Assembly: GCF_900113305.1 (NCBI RefSeq)
Contig: NZ_FOOW01000022.1
Location: 1 to 51,837, forward strand
Source: Prevotella sp. KH2C16
GTDB taxonomy: Bacteria; Bacteroidota; Bacteroidia; Bacteroidales; Bacteroidaceae
Direction of reading: 5' to 3'
Length of the DNA stretch: 51,837 bases
A program made the translations under genes and the position numbers. Numbering within the stretch: the stretch's first letter is position 1; every line of letters starts with the position of its first letter. The notes beneath the pieces were generated by a model. That model was not told the origin of the DNA. It saw only the letters and a program-made list of their open reading frames with translations, and ran no database searches. Shown in pieces: positions 42,239-51,421 of the stretch.

Positions 42239-43663
42239 TCAATTACCTACCGTCCACCCATACTGGATTTCCGCATCAGGCAATGGAAATACGAAGTTGT
42301 CTTCGGTCAGCTGAACATCCAGGGCATAAGGTATTTCTGTAAGCCCATGGCTCTTCATGAAAAACCAATACTGCCCCTCTGCATAGAACTCCTTACGATA
42401 TTCCTTATCCAAAGCCTGGATCTTGCCTTCTTCGGTCGTATAGTTCTCATTGAGAGAAGCCGAATATCCTCGGCGATTCCTTACATAATTGATGTAGTTT
42501 CTCGACTGAGTATAGTCCTGCGTGTATTCACAAAGGATGTAATACATCTCCGGCAAGCGGATCAACGGTATCAGTTCGTTGGCATTTGTACTATACTTCT
42601 TGGATAAATTCAGATTCTGCGTGTCATAAACATAGAAAGCCGAACTCTTGGAACGGAAGTCGTCGCGGCGGCTTCCCGCCACTTCAAACAGTTTATCAAA
42701 CTTCTGCTGCGAAATGACATACTGGGTAGTAAACTTATCTCCCGCAGCCCAATGGGATGAAAGATTGTCTTCCAGCTCGTACATGTTCAGTCCGCAGACA
42801 CACTCATCAAACAATGCAGGATCATTCTGGTTGCTGGTCTGGAGTTCCAGACCACACTTCTGAATCACCTCATTGGCGCAAGCTACCGCATTTATGCCAT
42901 CGCCCATATAAGCATATACACGAGCCAGGAGTGCATTGATGGCATGATAGTTGAACCGGAAGCGGCGTTCATTGTTCTTCAACGATGTGTCCTGTTCAAA
43001 GTCCATCAAGGCTTTGGCCTGTGTCAGGTCACCAATCACATGATCCAAGACATCCTTTGCCTTCAGACGGGGCTGCTTGCTGTTATCCGCAACCGTGCGA
43101 TAAGGAATGGTCTCTATATCGGGAGCTTCCGGATTATGCCGGTAATCGAACGGTCCCCATGCTCTCAGCAGGTCGAAATGACAGAATGCCCGTATGGCCA
43201 ACGCTTCGCCACGAAGCATCTGCTGCTCCTGACTGTCGCCGATAACGCTCTTTCCTTTCTTGTCCAGCCACTTCACCAGGTTATTGCAGTTGGCTATGAT
43301 ATTATACAAATTCTGCCATGAGGAAGCTATCTTCTGCTTGATCCCGTATCCGTCTGATGTCGTCGTCTCATAATTATAAATGGCAGAAATATCTTGCACG
43401 CCACTGGGAATGTAATCGTATTCCTGGGCTAACTGATCCAGAAGACCGAACGACATGTTGCCCGCATAGGCATTCGTTGTTGCCATCGTCAGGTAAATAC
43501 CCGTCAAAGCACTCTGGAATCCGTTCTCCGTATCAAACAGCTCACCGGCTTCCAAGTCTGTCTTCGGACTGACATCAAACCAGTCCGAACAAGAGGAAAG
43601 CATCAGCATACTCAGTACTGCTACGGAGAAACTCATTATCATATAGTTCTTATTCATATTCAT
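42239..43663 (-). CDS. SusD/RagB family lipoprotein, second locus
   Basis: 474 residues from the ATG at 43663; the frame extends upstream into susC only through a TTG. Signal peptide with lipobox LSSC, then SDWFDVSPKTDLEAGELFDTENGFQSALTGIYLTMA, the standard SusD opening. EEQ-type helical repeats follow (LRGEALAIRAFCHFDLLRAWG) and the end reads YRKEFYAEGQYWFFMKSHG ... FPLPDAEIQYGW. It is the extracellular lid of the STN-type SusC, 10 bases downstream of that gene. With no glycoside hydrolase in the operon, a peptide or other non-glycan ligand is plausible. Confidence 0.94.
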   Translation of the reverse strand: MNMNKNYMIMSFSVAVLSMLMLSSCSDWFDVSPKTDLEAGELFDTENGFQSALTGIYLTMATTNAYAGNMSFGLLDQLAQEYDYIPSGVQDISAIYNYETTTSDGYGIKQKIASSWQNLYNIIANCNNLVKWLDKKGKSVIGDSQEQQMLRGEALAIRAFCHFDLLRAWGPFDYRHNPEAPDIETIPYRTVADNSKQPRLKAKDVLDHVIGDLTQAKALMDFEQDTSLKNNERRFRFNYHAINALLARVYAYMGDGINAVACANEVIQKCGLELQTSNQNDPALFDECVCGLNMYELEDNLSSHWAAGDKFTTQYVISQQKFDKLFEVAGSRRDDFRSKSSAFYVYDTQNLNLSKKYSTNANELIPLIRLPEMYYILCEYTQDYTQSRNYINYVRNRRGYSASLNENYTTEEGKIQALDKEYRKEFYAEGQYWFFMKSHGLTEIPYALDVQLTEDNFVFPLPDAEIQYGWTVGN

Positions 43664-43673
43664 TTGATTTAGA

Positions 43674-46600
43674 TTATTTAAAGATTGCAGATACCGTGAA
43701 GGTGAACGAGCGTGCAAACGGATAGCTCAAACCTCGTTCCATGCGCACCGTGGAAATCCTAAACAAGTCATTTGTCGTGAAATTCACATTCAATGCCTGC
43801 AAGTTGAGTGTCTTCATGAAGCCGTATTTCTCCGCATTAAACCGATAGCCTACATTCAGGCTGGCCAGTCTCACCTCATTGTCATCCATGATGAAGCGTG
43901 TAGAAGCCGGTGTTTCTGAACCGTTGAGGTCTACCTTCTTGTATTTCGCTATGTCGCCCGGCTTCTGCCAACGGTCTTCTGCGGCCCGGCGATCCAGATT
44001 GTAGGCAATATTGCTGTTCTCTATCTTGTCGACCAGCGTCTGGTTATATACGACCCCTCCCCACTTATAGGTGAACCCCAAAGAAGCGGAGAAGTCTTTC
44101 CAGTTCAACGATGTACTGAATGTGCCGCTTGCGTCGGGGCTCGTGTCTCCCACAGGCACCTTGTCAGCTGCATCCCATACGAAAGTCTTCTGATCATCGC
44201 GCGTCAGGAAGACTTCCTTCCCTGTCATCGGATCGATTCCCAATGAGCGAACGGCATAGTAGGTAGTCGTCGACTGGCCCTCCTGATAAACGGGCAGAGG
44301 CGCACTCGCCGAAGCCAGTTGCTCTTCGTTCATCTTGCGTAGATAGTCGGATATCTTTCTGATCTTATTCCTGTTATGATTGATTCCACCTGCAATGGTC
44401 CAGTAAATCTGCTTTCTGATATTCTGCAAGACGATTACATTCAATGTAGCGTCAAAGCCTTTGTTCTGCAATTCACCCGCATTGATAATCTGCGAACTGA
44501 AACCCGTTGACGGCGCCAGGTCGTAATTGGTCAACAACTGTCGTGTGATGTTGTCATAGTAATTGAACGACATGTTGGCCCTATTCTTCCAGAAGCCCAA
44601 GTCTATACCAAGGCTCAGATTGTAAGTCTTGGCCCATTTCAGGTCTGCGTTGTTGAGACGAGACATCACGGCACCCAGCATGGGGAAAGAGACATAAGGT
44701 TTCATCGTGCCTGAGAATGTATAATATTCTATAGCGTCGGCCGGGCTGAAGTTCTGTGAACCCGTAACGCCATATGTAGCTCGCAAGACCAGGTTGGACA
44801 CCCGCCCTTCCAGGAACTTCTCCCGATAAGCATTCCAGCGCGCGCCGACACTCCAGAAAGGCGTCAGCGTATGGCGGGCATAACTTGAATTTACTTCGCC
44901 ACTGATGTTGAAGTCGGCCGAATAGCGTGAGTCGTAGCTATAAGAAAGCTGCCCGATCAACGCCATCGAACGGACAATGCTTTCCGTTCCGCTCGGATTT
45001 TGCGACATCTTGTTACCGAAGATAAAGTCGTCCATGTGTGGGTCGGGATAACCCGTGGCACTCAGATTCACATAGTTGCTTCGGTCCTCGTGCACATTCC
45101 AGTTGGCAAACATGCTCAATAGATGTTTGCCAAGCGACTGGTTATAGTTCAAGCCGAAGTTGCTCGCCCACGAAGTCATTTCTCCTGTATTCTTCGAGTA
45201 GCTACCTTTCAGCGTCTTGTCCATCACATTAATGAAACTCGTATGGCTGGCGGGCAGGAACCGTTCAGCCCTGGCAATACCCCGGGTGTAGTTCAGCTGC
45301 TCGGTGATGCGCAAGTTTTCCAACAGGCGATACTCCAGGTTGAGGCTTGAAGATATATTCATGTTGTGGGTGGCATCTTTTATTCCAACATTCGCATTGT
45401 AAAGCGGATTGGCTATCAAGACACTGCTTGCGCCGACATAGCTGTCAAGATCCTGTAACGGCTTTCCATGGTCGTCATAGGGGCGGTAGTAGGAATTGAC
45501 GCGTGTGTATTCCGAGAATGAGCCATAAGGCGAATTGTGCCCATCGGTCTCTGCGAGATTGATAGAAGCGCCCACCGTAGCATTCTGTTTGCGGTAAGTC
45601 ATATTGAAGTTCACGCTCTTTGTATTGTTGGAAGATCCTTTCATCACACCCGGCGAGAAGGTCGCGTTCAAGTCCAGGCTGTATCTGAATACCTCTGTTC
45701 CGCCTGCTGCCGACAGCGAGTGGCGCTGCTGCCATGCAGTACGCAAAGGTTGGCTGAGCCAATAGGTATCAACACCAGCCAGCACATTGCGCCGCAACTG
45801 GTTGTAGCGGTTCATGGAGGTGGCATTGGCGGAGTTATAGACACCTGCCATATACTCAAAGTTCAACTTCTCTTCAGCATTCATCAGGTTATAGTCTGTC
45901 AAATCTGGAGCCATGATTGTCAGCCCGCCATTATAACTAACCGACAACGCGCCGTCTGGCGCCACCTTGGTCTCAATCACAATAACACCATTCGAAGCCC
46001 TCGAACCATAGATTGCCGTAGCCGCCGCATCTTTCAGAATGGTTACATTCGCTATTCGCTGCGGGTCCAACTGCAAGATCCTACTCATGGAAACGACAAA
46101 GCCGTCCAATACAAACAATGGCGTATTTGGCTTGCTCGACACATTATCCAACATCAGATCCATCGTATTGGCATTTGATGAAGAGCCCAGGCTCTGGTCA
46201 CCACGCATCCTGAATTCGGGCTGAGCATTCGGATCGGAGCCTAACGAATTGTTTTCCAGCACCTTGAAGCTTGGGTCAAAGAACTGCAAGCCTTTCAGGA
46301 AGTTGTTCGGATTGAGTTGCCTCAGCTTCTCGCCCGACACCTCTACATAGTTTCCCGTGAAGCTCGTCTTGCTTCGCTTGCTGATACCTGTCACCACGAC
46401 TTCATCCATATTGATGGCGCCGTCGGGTTGCAGGTTAATCTTCATATCGTTATTCGAACGCAGCACCTCAATGGACTGCGTCTTGTAGCCCAAATAGGAA
46501 ATACGGATGGAAGCCTTGCGTGGCACCTTGATTTCAAACTTTCCATTGGCGTCGGTCACACTACCGCGCGCCACTTCTGCCGTCTGGCTTGCACTGGTTA

Positions 46601-47054
46601 TCATAATCGTCGCGCCGACAAGAGGCTCGGCCGTCTTCCCATCCTGCACAATACCCTGCAGGAAGCATTCATCTTCATGCGAGGCCTTGTCCGACTGTGC
46701 CGTCTGATAAGCAGATATAATAATGTGACGACCCTCTTCATAAGTCACCAGCACATTCTGGTCGCCGATCAAGTCGTCTACAACCTTGTCCAGAGGGCGG
46801 TTGGTTATGTTCAGGGTCGTAGGCTTGTCAATGCCCACCAACGACACATTCCTGAACTCAACTGTAGCTCCCACGGAATGGGCTACAAGCTCCAGCATTT
46901 TCCCCAGCGCTACATTACTCTTTCTGAGCGTCACGGGCGTATCCTTCCACACGGTAGTTTTTGTGTCTTGGCCAAAAGCCAGACACGGCATAAGGGTCAG
47001 TCCTATCAGCAACCACAGGACATAGCCCTTCTTGAAACCTCTCGTTATTTTCAT
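43674..47054 (-). CDS. SusC/RagA family TonB-linked transporter with N-terminal STN domain
   Basis: 1126 residues. After the signal peptide (to about AFGQ, residue 29) comes a secretin/TonB short N-terminal (STN) domain at 42-115 (LRKSNVALGKMLELVAHSVG, LNITNRPLDKVVDDLIGDQ), then a carboxypeptidase-like domain (VQDGKTAEPLVGATIMI), a plug (FRMRGDQSLGSSSNANTMD, DAAATAIYGSRASNGVIVI) and a barrel ending SFTFTVSAIFK. In TonB-dependent receptors the STN domain usually signals to a FecR-type anti-sigma factor, but no sigma/anti-sigma pair is in this window, so the partner is elsewhere or lost. The other SusC in the window lacks this domain. Confidence 0.95.
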   Translation of the reverse strand: MKITRGFKKGYVLWLLIGLTLMPCLAFGQDTKTTVWKDTPVTLRKSNVALGKMLELVAHSVGATVEFRNVSLVGIDKPTTLNITNRPLDKVVDDLIGDQNVLVTYEEGRHIIISAYQTAQSDKASHEDECFLQGIVQDGKTAEPLVGATIMITSASQTAEVARGSVTDANGKFEIKVPRKASIRISYLGYKTQSIEVLRSNNDMKINLQPDGAINMDEVVVTGISKRSKTSFTGNYVEVSGEKLRQLNPNNFLKGLQFFDPSFKVLENNSLGSDPNAQPEFRMRGDQSLGSSSNANTMDLMLDNVSSKPNTPLFVLDGFVVSMSRILQLDPQRIANVTILKDAAATAIYGSRASNGVIVIETKVAPDGALSVSYNGGLTIMAPDLTDYNLMNAEEKLNFEYMAGVYNSANATSMNRYNQLRRNVLAGVDTYWLSQPLRTAWQQRHSLSAAGGTEVFRYSLDLNATFSPGVMKGSSNNTKSVNFNMTYRKQNATVGASINLAETDGHNSPYGSFSEYTRVNSYYRPYDDHGKPLQDLDSYVGASSVLIANPLYNANVGIKDATHNMNISSSLNLEYRLLENLRITEQLNYTRGIARAERFLPASHTSFINVMDKTLKGSYSKNTGEMTSWASNFGLNYNQSLGKHLLSMFANWNVHEDRSNYVNLSATGYPDPHMDDFIFGNKMSQNPSGTESIVRSMALIGQLSYSYDSRYSADFNISGEVNSSYARHTLTPFWSVGARWNAYREKFLEGRVSNLVLRATYGVTGSQNFSPADAIEYYTFSGTMKPYVSFPMLGAVMSRLNNADLKWAKTYNLSLGIDLGFWKNRANMSFNYYDNITRQLLTNYDLAPSTGFSSQIINAGELQNKGFDATLNVIVLQNIRKQIYWTIAGGINHNRNKIRKISDYLRKMNEEQLASASAPLPVYQEGQSTTTYYAVRSLGIDPMTGKEVFLTRDDQKTFVWDAADKVPVGDTSPDASGTFSTSLNWKDFSASLGFTYKWGGVVYNQTLVDKIENSNIAYNLDRRAAEDRWQKPGDIAKYKKVDLNGSETPASTRFIMDDNEVRLASLNVGYRFNAEKYGFMKTLNLQALNVNFTTNDLFRISTVRMERGLSYPFARSFTFTVSAIFK

Positions 47055-47134
47055 ATTCTAATGATTATATCAGGGTCATTCTTTTACTTAATCCTATCGG
47101 CCGCCCCGGCATGACAGTCGGAGCTACCTTCCTG

Positions 47135-48112
47135 CTATTGCAGCAGGCTGTCCAACACCTCTACATATGCCTTGTTTTGATTATATTGATCCTTGTATTC
47201 CTTCATCAGTGGCAACACACGGTCAATCTGCTTGCCGTTGCGGATAAAATTACAAAGCAATGTATAAAGCACGGCGTCACGCTGATGGCCTTGGTAATAC
47301 TGCTTCAAGGTCTCAAACATCGTTTCCAGCGTGCCCGGCATGGTATAGGCTCCGCCGACAGCCACCGCCTTTTTCTCCTGATCATAGAAGCAATAGCGCA
47401 TCAGGAAACTGACATAATCGGGACACATCAGCGACGCTGCGTCGTCACGAAGTTTCACGCCGTCCATCAATTTCCAGTAGTCTCCAATTTCTTGTTCCTC
47501 GATAGTCTGGTGGCGAACCTCGGCATACATCTTCGGATATTCCACGAAAGAGAGGTACGACATGGCCTCCTGCTCCGCTTCTATGTAGGCAACCAGCTGC
47601 GGATTGGCTATATCTTTATATTTCGCCGCCAGTTCCTTCACCTTGCCCAAGAGCGTCCGGGCATCGTTGATTCGCTTTTGGGGCTTGATGTCGAGGGCCG
47701 CGCACGAAAGCAGCTGAGACTTGAAATTCAACTGCCGGTGCATCTGGCGGAGCTCCTGGCGCAGGCGATTGGCAGCTACGGCGCTCTCTGAGCCCGAGAA
47801 GACAAGCTGTATCTGCTTGCCCTCCTTACGCACGACCACATGTACGCTGTCGCCTTCGCTCATCAGCACTTCGGTCCGCCCATTGACCAATATTACAAGC
47901 GGCGAGAACCTGGGCTTAAACGAATAGGTGAACTCTTCACCGGGATTGTTATGGAATTCTGCCGTAATGGCCGGCGATTGCAAGCAATCATAATACACCA
48001 TGTCCTGTTGGTAGCCATAGACTTCCGTACTCAAGGTAGTCTTCTTCTGCGCGTAAACACTACCAGCGCCACACAGCAAGGCAATGCCTACGAATATTTT
48101 TAGCTTATTCAT
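47135..48112 (-). CDS. Periplasmic DUF4369-like protein without a thioredoxin domain
   Basis: 325 residues. Signal peptide MNKLKIFVGIALLCGAGSVYAQ. Residues 28-110 (VYGYQQDMVYYDCLQSP, FKPRFSPLVILVNGRTEVLM, EGDSVHVVVRKEGKQIQLVF) look like the beta-domain that opens the TlpA proteins of this operon. The remaining 200 residues are helical like their middle region, but the expected thioredoxin domain and its Cys pair are absent. It may be a substrate-binding or scaffold protein descended from a TlpA gene. Its place is second in the operon, 57 bases after the M16 gene and 80 before susC. The resemblance is by eye and modest. Confidence 0.65.
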   Translation of the reverse strand: MNKLKIFVGIALLCGAGSVYAQKKTTLSTEVYGYQQDMVYYDCLQSPAITAEFHNNPGEEFTYSFKPRFSPLVILVNGRTEVLMSEGDSVHVVVRKEGKQIQLVFSGSESAVAANRLRQELRQMHRQLNFKSQLLSCAALDIKPQKRINDARTLLGKVKELAAKYKDIANPQLVAYIEAEQEAMSYLSFVEYPKMYAEVRHQTIEEQEIGDYWKLMDGVKLRDDAASLMCPDYVSFLMRYCFYDQEKKAVAVGGAYTMPGTLETMFETLKQYYQGHQRDAVLYTLLCNFIRNGKQIDRVLPLMKEYKDQYNQNKAYVEVLDSLLQ

Positions 48113-48169
48113 ATAGTCTCTTTTTAGCTATTTAAATGTTTTAGTATTGCATATTAAATTCTCTGTTTT

Positions 48170-51055
48170 CTAGTTGGCCATGCGTTTCATCGGCGTCTTT
48201 ATGTTCTTTCTTACAAAGGCAAGATCCTTCATGCGATGAAACAAATCTTTGCCCAAATCTTCCGGCAACATCACCACAGTGACCTTGCCCACATGCTTCA
48301 TGAATTCTTTCATAAACTGTTGCATATATTTTGGTGTTAGGGCTGATATGATTAAAGAGTAGTCGGCGCGACTATCCACGCCATAATGAACATATTTATA
48401 CACCACATCGTCCCAATAGCCATTACCTTGGGTGCCTGCGGCGAATCTTTTCTGCATCTGTGCTTTCACTTTATTTAATATAGACTCATCAATCTGCCGT
48501 GTCATATCATCGACCGTCTCATTGATGGCTTTCATCACTTCTGTCTCCCTTCCAGGCGTCATCGGGCACATCACCGTCAGTGTAAATATCGGTTCATCCA
48601 TGCCGAGCGACGCCTCACCCTTTGCATTACAGGTATAAGCTGCCTGCATTTTCAGCCTGACCTTGCCCAGCAAGGCTTCTGACAGCAACTGTCCGGCCAT
48701 GTCCATCTTGATGACATTTTCGGGCGAATAGACTATGCGCTCATTGTGCCACATGACATAAGCCCTCGAATTTGGAACCTTCATCGGCCGGATGAAAATA
48801 TTCTTCACCTTGCCTTGAGCCAATACGGCGGATCTGCCTGTCCGTCTCCCGACCTTCTCCGTTGGGACGGAAGCCAGATAACGGCATACTAACTGGTACA
48901 CGACATCTTCATCCAAATTACCTGTCAGATAAAAAGTCCAGTCGCGCATATCAGCCGTACAAAAATGGGCCATCTGCAAGATGCGATTATAGTCGGCCTT
49001 GTCAATATCCGTTTCGCTAATAGCTTCCATCCAAGGATGGTGCCCATAGAGCGTAGCATTAATGCTATCGGCCATTACGGCTTCCACATTGTTGTGGTTC
49101 GACTCCACCATTGCCTTTAGCTGCTGCTTCAGCATATTGAACGACGGCAGATCGGGCTTGATGGCTGTCAAGTAAAGATGCGTCAACTGTAGCAACGGCT
49201 CCAGCTGCAGGATGGGTGCCTTGCCACTGATGCCCGTATAGCGGTTGTCCATGCCCATGCTTATCTGCAGTTGGCGGTCGGCCAGATACTGTGCCAACTG
49301 CACAGCCGAGAGATTGCCAAGACCGCTGATGCCGATGGCATTGTTGAAGAGTTTCACCTGTGGAAGGTCATCCCTGCCAAAGCGGGCACTGCCACCCTTG
49401 CCTTCTGCCCGCAGGATGACGGGCTGGTTAAGCATATCTGTCTTCTTCAAAATGACGCGGGCCCCATTGGAGAGTTGCCATTCGGTATAACCCAAAGTCT
49501 CATTTCGGCTTTCTTTGATAATATTTCCCGCGGCGGGAAGATTTATCAACAGTTGTCCGTCATGGGTTGCCGGCTTGTAAGATCCAAGCCTTAATTCCTC
49601 CGCCGAGGCCACGGCAGCCAGCAACTCCTGCGCCGTTGCCTCTTGTTGGCCAGCTTCCTCACGGTTAAAGTTCACGATAACCATATTCTTGCCCGAGCAT
49701 GAGAACAGCTGCCGCAGCCGTTCTTGAGCCATGGCTTGTAATTGGGTAGATGAAAAACGACGCAGCGTCTGGCCCACAAACACAGAGGATGGTAGTGCGC
49801 CACCATGTAGGAAATGATCCTTGCAGGCTTCGAAAACTTCTACCGCAGTAACACTCTGCCCCAGCGCCTCATCGGCCGAATGCTTGAACATTGCAGCTTC
49901 TTCCAAACTAAAGCCATCCTTGGAAGCCCGCAACACTTCGGCCACCGCTCTGCGCAAGGCTTCGGCCGTAGACCGGATGTCTTTGGGCACAACTGAAAGT
50001 TCCAATGCTTTCCGCACAGAGGCATACACATAGTTGCCTTCTTTCATCGTTGCCTTCACAAAAGGGCAATCGCCCTGCCGGGCACACTGCGCCAACCTGT
50101 CATTGAGCATGGCACAAAAGGCCTGCGTGGCATAGTCGTCGACCAGCCCCGACACACTATAGCGGACAGAATCCGCAACAGCGCCGCGCTTGATGAAGAG
50201 TTTCACATAGCCTAACTTCAGCTCCTTATCGTGGTCAATGATAATGATAGGCTGGTCATTGTCGGGCACTGGTTCTGCCACAACGGGACGAACGCCGACG
50301 GGATTGCGCAAAGCGCCAAACTGCTGACGAATGGCCGCCACCATCTCGTCGGGATCTATGTCGCCTACGATAATGACCGCCTGATTCGACGGGTGATACC
50401 ATGTATGGTAATAATCCATCAAAGCCTTAGGAGAAAACGAACGGACAATATCCATCGAACCAAGCGTGGTTCGACGACCATACTTGCTATTGGGAAAGAG
50501 TGAAGAAAGATTGCGCTCAATAAGGAGGTTGGACGCTCGGGTACGCAACTTCCATTCTTCCTGAATGACGCTGCGTTCCTCGTCAATGGCCTGTGGTTGC
50601 AACAAAAGGGCGTTGCCCCAATCACGGAGAATCAACAGACAGGAGTCTATCGTTGACTGCCGTCTTACGGGAACATTACAAAGTTGATAGAAAGTCTCAT
50701 CCACCCGGGTCGTGGCATTAAGGTCGGTTCCAAACTGCATGCCGAGGGATTCGCAATAAGAAATCAAGCTGTTACCCCTGAAATGTTCAGTACCTTTAAA
50801 GCACATGTGCTCCAGAAAATGAGCCAGCCCCTGCTGGTTGTCATTCTCCTGAATGGCACCTACTTTCTGAACGATATAAAAGTTGGCATGTTGCTTCATC
50901 CCACCATGATGCTTAACATAATAGGTAAGTCCATTCTCCAAACATCCTGTTCTGATAGTGGAATCTTGTGGGATGACATCCTTAGGGATCTGCGCTGATG
51001 CCGTTATTTCACAGATTCCCATATAGATAATAGTTAAAATTCTCGCATGCCACAT
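48170..51055 (-). CDS. Secreted M16 (insulinase/pitrilysin-like) zinc peptidase
   Basis: 961 residues. Signal peptide MWHARILTIIYMGICEITAS then AQ. The first of two M16 halves has the inverted zinc motif HFLEH (His79, Glu82, His83) and the distal Glu near 159-160 (DEERSVIQEEW). The second half, from about 500, lacks it, as in pitrilysin-type enzymes. Family signatures LAHFLEHMCFKGTEHF and ATTRVDETFYQLCNV are clear. M16 enzymes enclose and cut peptides of limited length. It is first in the operon, behind the palindromic promoter, so its activity is part of whatever the SusCD, TlpA and lipoprotein set does. Confidence 0.93.
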   Translation of the reverse strand: MWHARILTIIYMGICEITASAQIPKDVIPQDSTIRTGCLENGLTYYVKHHGGMKQHANFYIVQKVGAIQENDNQQGLAHFLEHMCFKGTEHFRGNSLISYCESLGMQFGTDLNATTRVDETFYQLCNVPVRRQSTIDSCLLILRDWGNALLLQPQAIDEERSVIQEEWKLRTRASNLLIERNLSSLFPNSKYGRRTTLGSMDIVRSFSPKALMDYYHTWYHPSNQAVIIVGDIDPDEMVAAIRQQFGALRNPVGVRPVVAEPVPDNDQPIIIIDHDKELKLGYVKLFIKRGAVADSVRYSVSGLVDDYATQAFCAMLNDRLAQCARQGDCPFVKATMKEGNYVYASVRKALELSVVPKDIRSTAEALRRAVAEVLRASKDGFSLEEAAMFKHSADEALGQSVTAVEVFEACKDHFLHGGALPSSVFVGQTLRRFSSTQLQAMAQERLRQLFSCSGKNMVIVNFNREEAGQQEATAQELLAAVASAEELRLGSYKPATHDGQLLINLPAAGNIIKESRNETLGYTEWQLSNGARVILKKTDMLNQPVILRAEGKGGSARFGRDDLPQVKLFNNAIGISGLGNLSAVQLAQYLADRQLQISMGMDNRYTGISGKAPILQLEPLLQLTHLYLTAIKPDLPSFNMLKQQLKAMVESNHNNVEAVMADSINATLYGHHPWMEAISETDIDKADYNRILQMAHFCTADMRDWTFYLTGNLDEDVVYQLVCRYLASVPTEKVGRRTGRSAVLAQGKVKNIFIRPMKVPNSRAYVMWHNERIVYSPENVIKMDMAGQLLSEALLGKVRLKMQAAYTCNAKGEASLGMDEPIFTLTVMCPMTPGRETEVMKAINETVDDMTRQIDESILNKVKAQMQKRFAAGTQGNGYWDDVVYKYVHYGVDSRADYSLIISALTPKYMQQFMKEFMKHVGKVTVVMLPEDLGKDLFHRMKDLAFVRKNIKTPMKRMAN

Positions 51056-51068
51056 AAGATTTAAACTT

Positions 51069-51102
51069 AAAATCTTTTATCTTTACAAAGATAAAAGATT
51101 TT
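51069..51102. promoter_or_regulatory. Perfect 16-bp palindrome covering the promoter of the M16 operon
   Basis: AAAATCTTTTATCTTT (51069-51084), two bases, and its exact complement (51087-51102). The minus-strand -7 element TATCTTTG (51093-51086) lies inside it and the start site would fall in the left arm, about 25-30 bases before the M16 ATG at 51055. This fits an operator. Read on the plus strand it is a hairpin followed by T4, but no plus-strand gene precedes it. Confidence 0.75.
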
Positions 51103-51421
51103 TTTTAAAAACAATCAAATAACAATTAAATTTTATTACTGCTTTCCCACTATGGATGAAAATGACGGCAAAAGCCTATCTACAGTAGGACGAGGCCTAA
51201 GGAACAGGGCCAAAAGTCTGGCATATCGGACTTGACCATATACTGGTTTCTGGGTTTACCCATAAAAGAAAAGAGAGCTTGCCAAGTTAGAGAACATTCG
51301 TGTTGTCCTTATCTTGAAAGGGCTGTTTTTCTGAAAGCACGGCTTTTGCCTTCATTTTCCCAAGGAAAATATACCAAGAAACTGTACAGCCGTTTACATG
51401 CTAAAAATATCCGTGCCCGGA
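51103..51421. other. Intergenic region between the M16 gene and the partial gene
   Basis: 319 bases with no convincing gene and no clear terminator. A plus-strand frame of 75 codons (51232-51459) has no family resemblance and overlaps the partial gene. Confidence 0.45.

Noticed and set aside
43664..43717. Start of the second susD within the end of susC (TTG)
   Set aside because: A normal ATG follows and gives the lipoprotein signal peptide directly.
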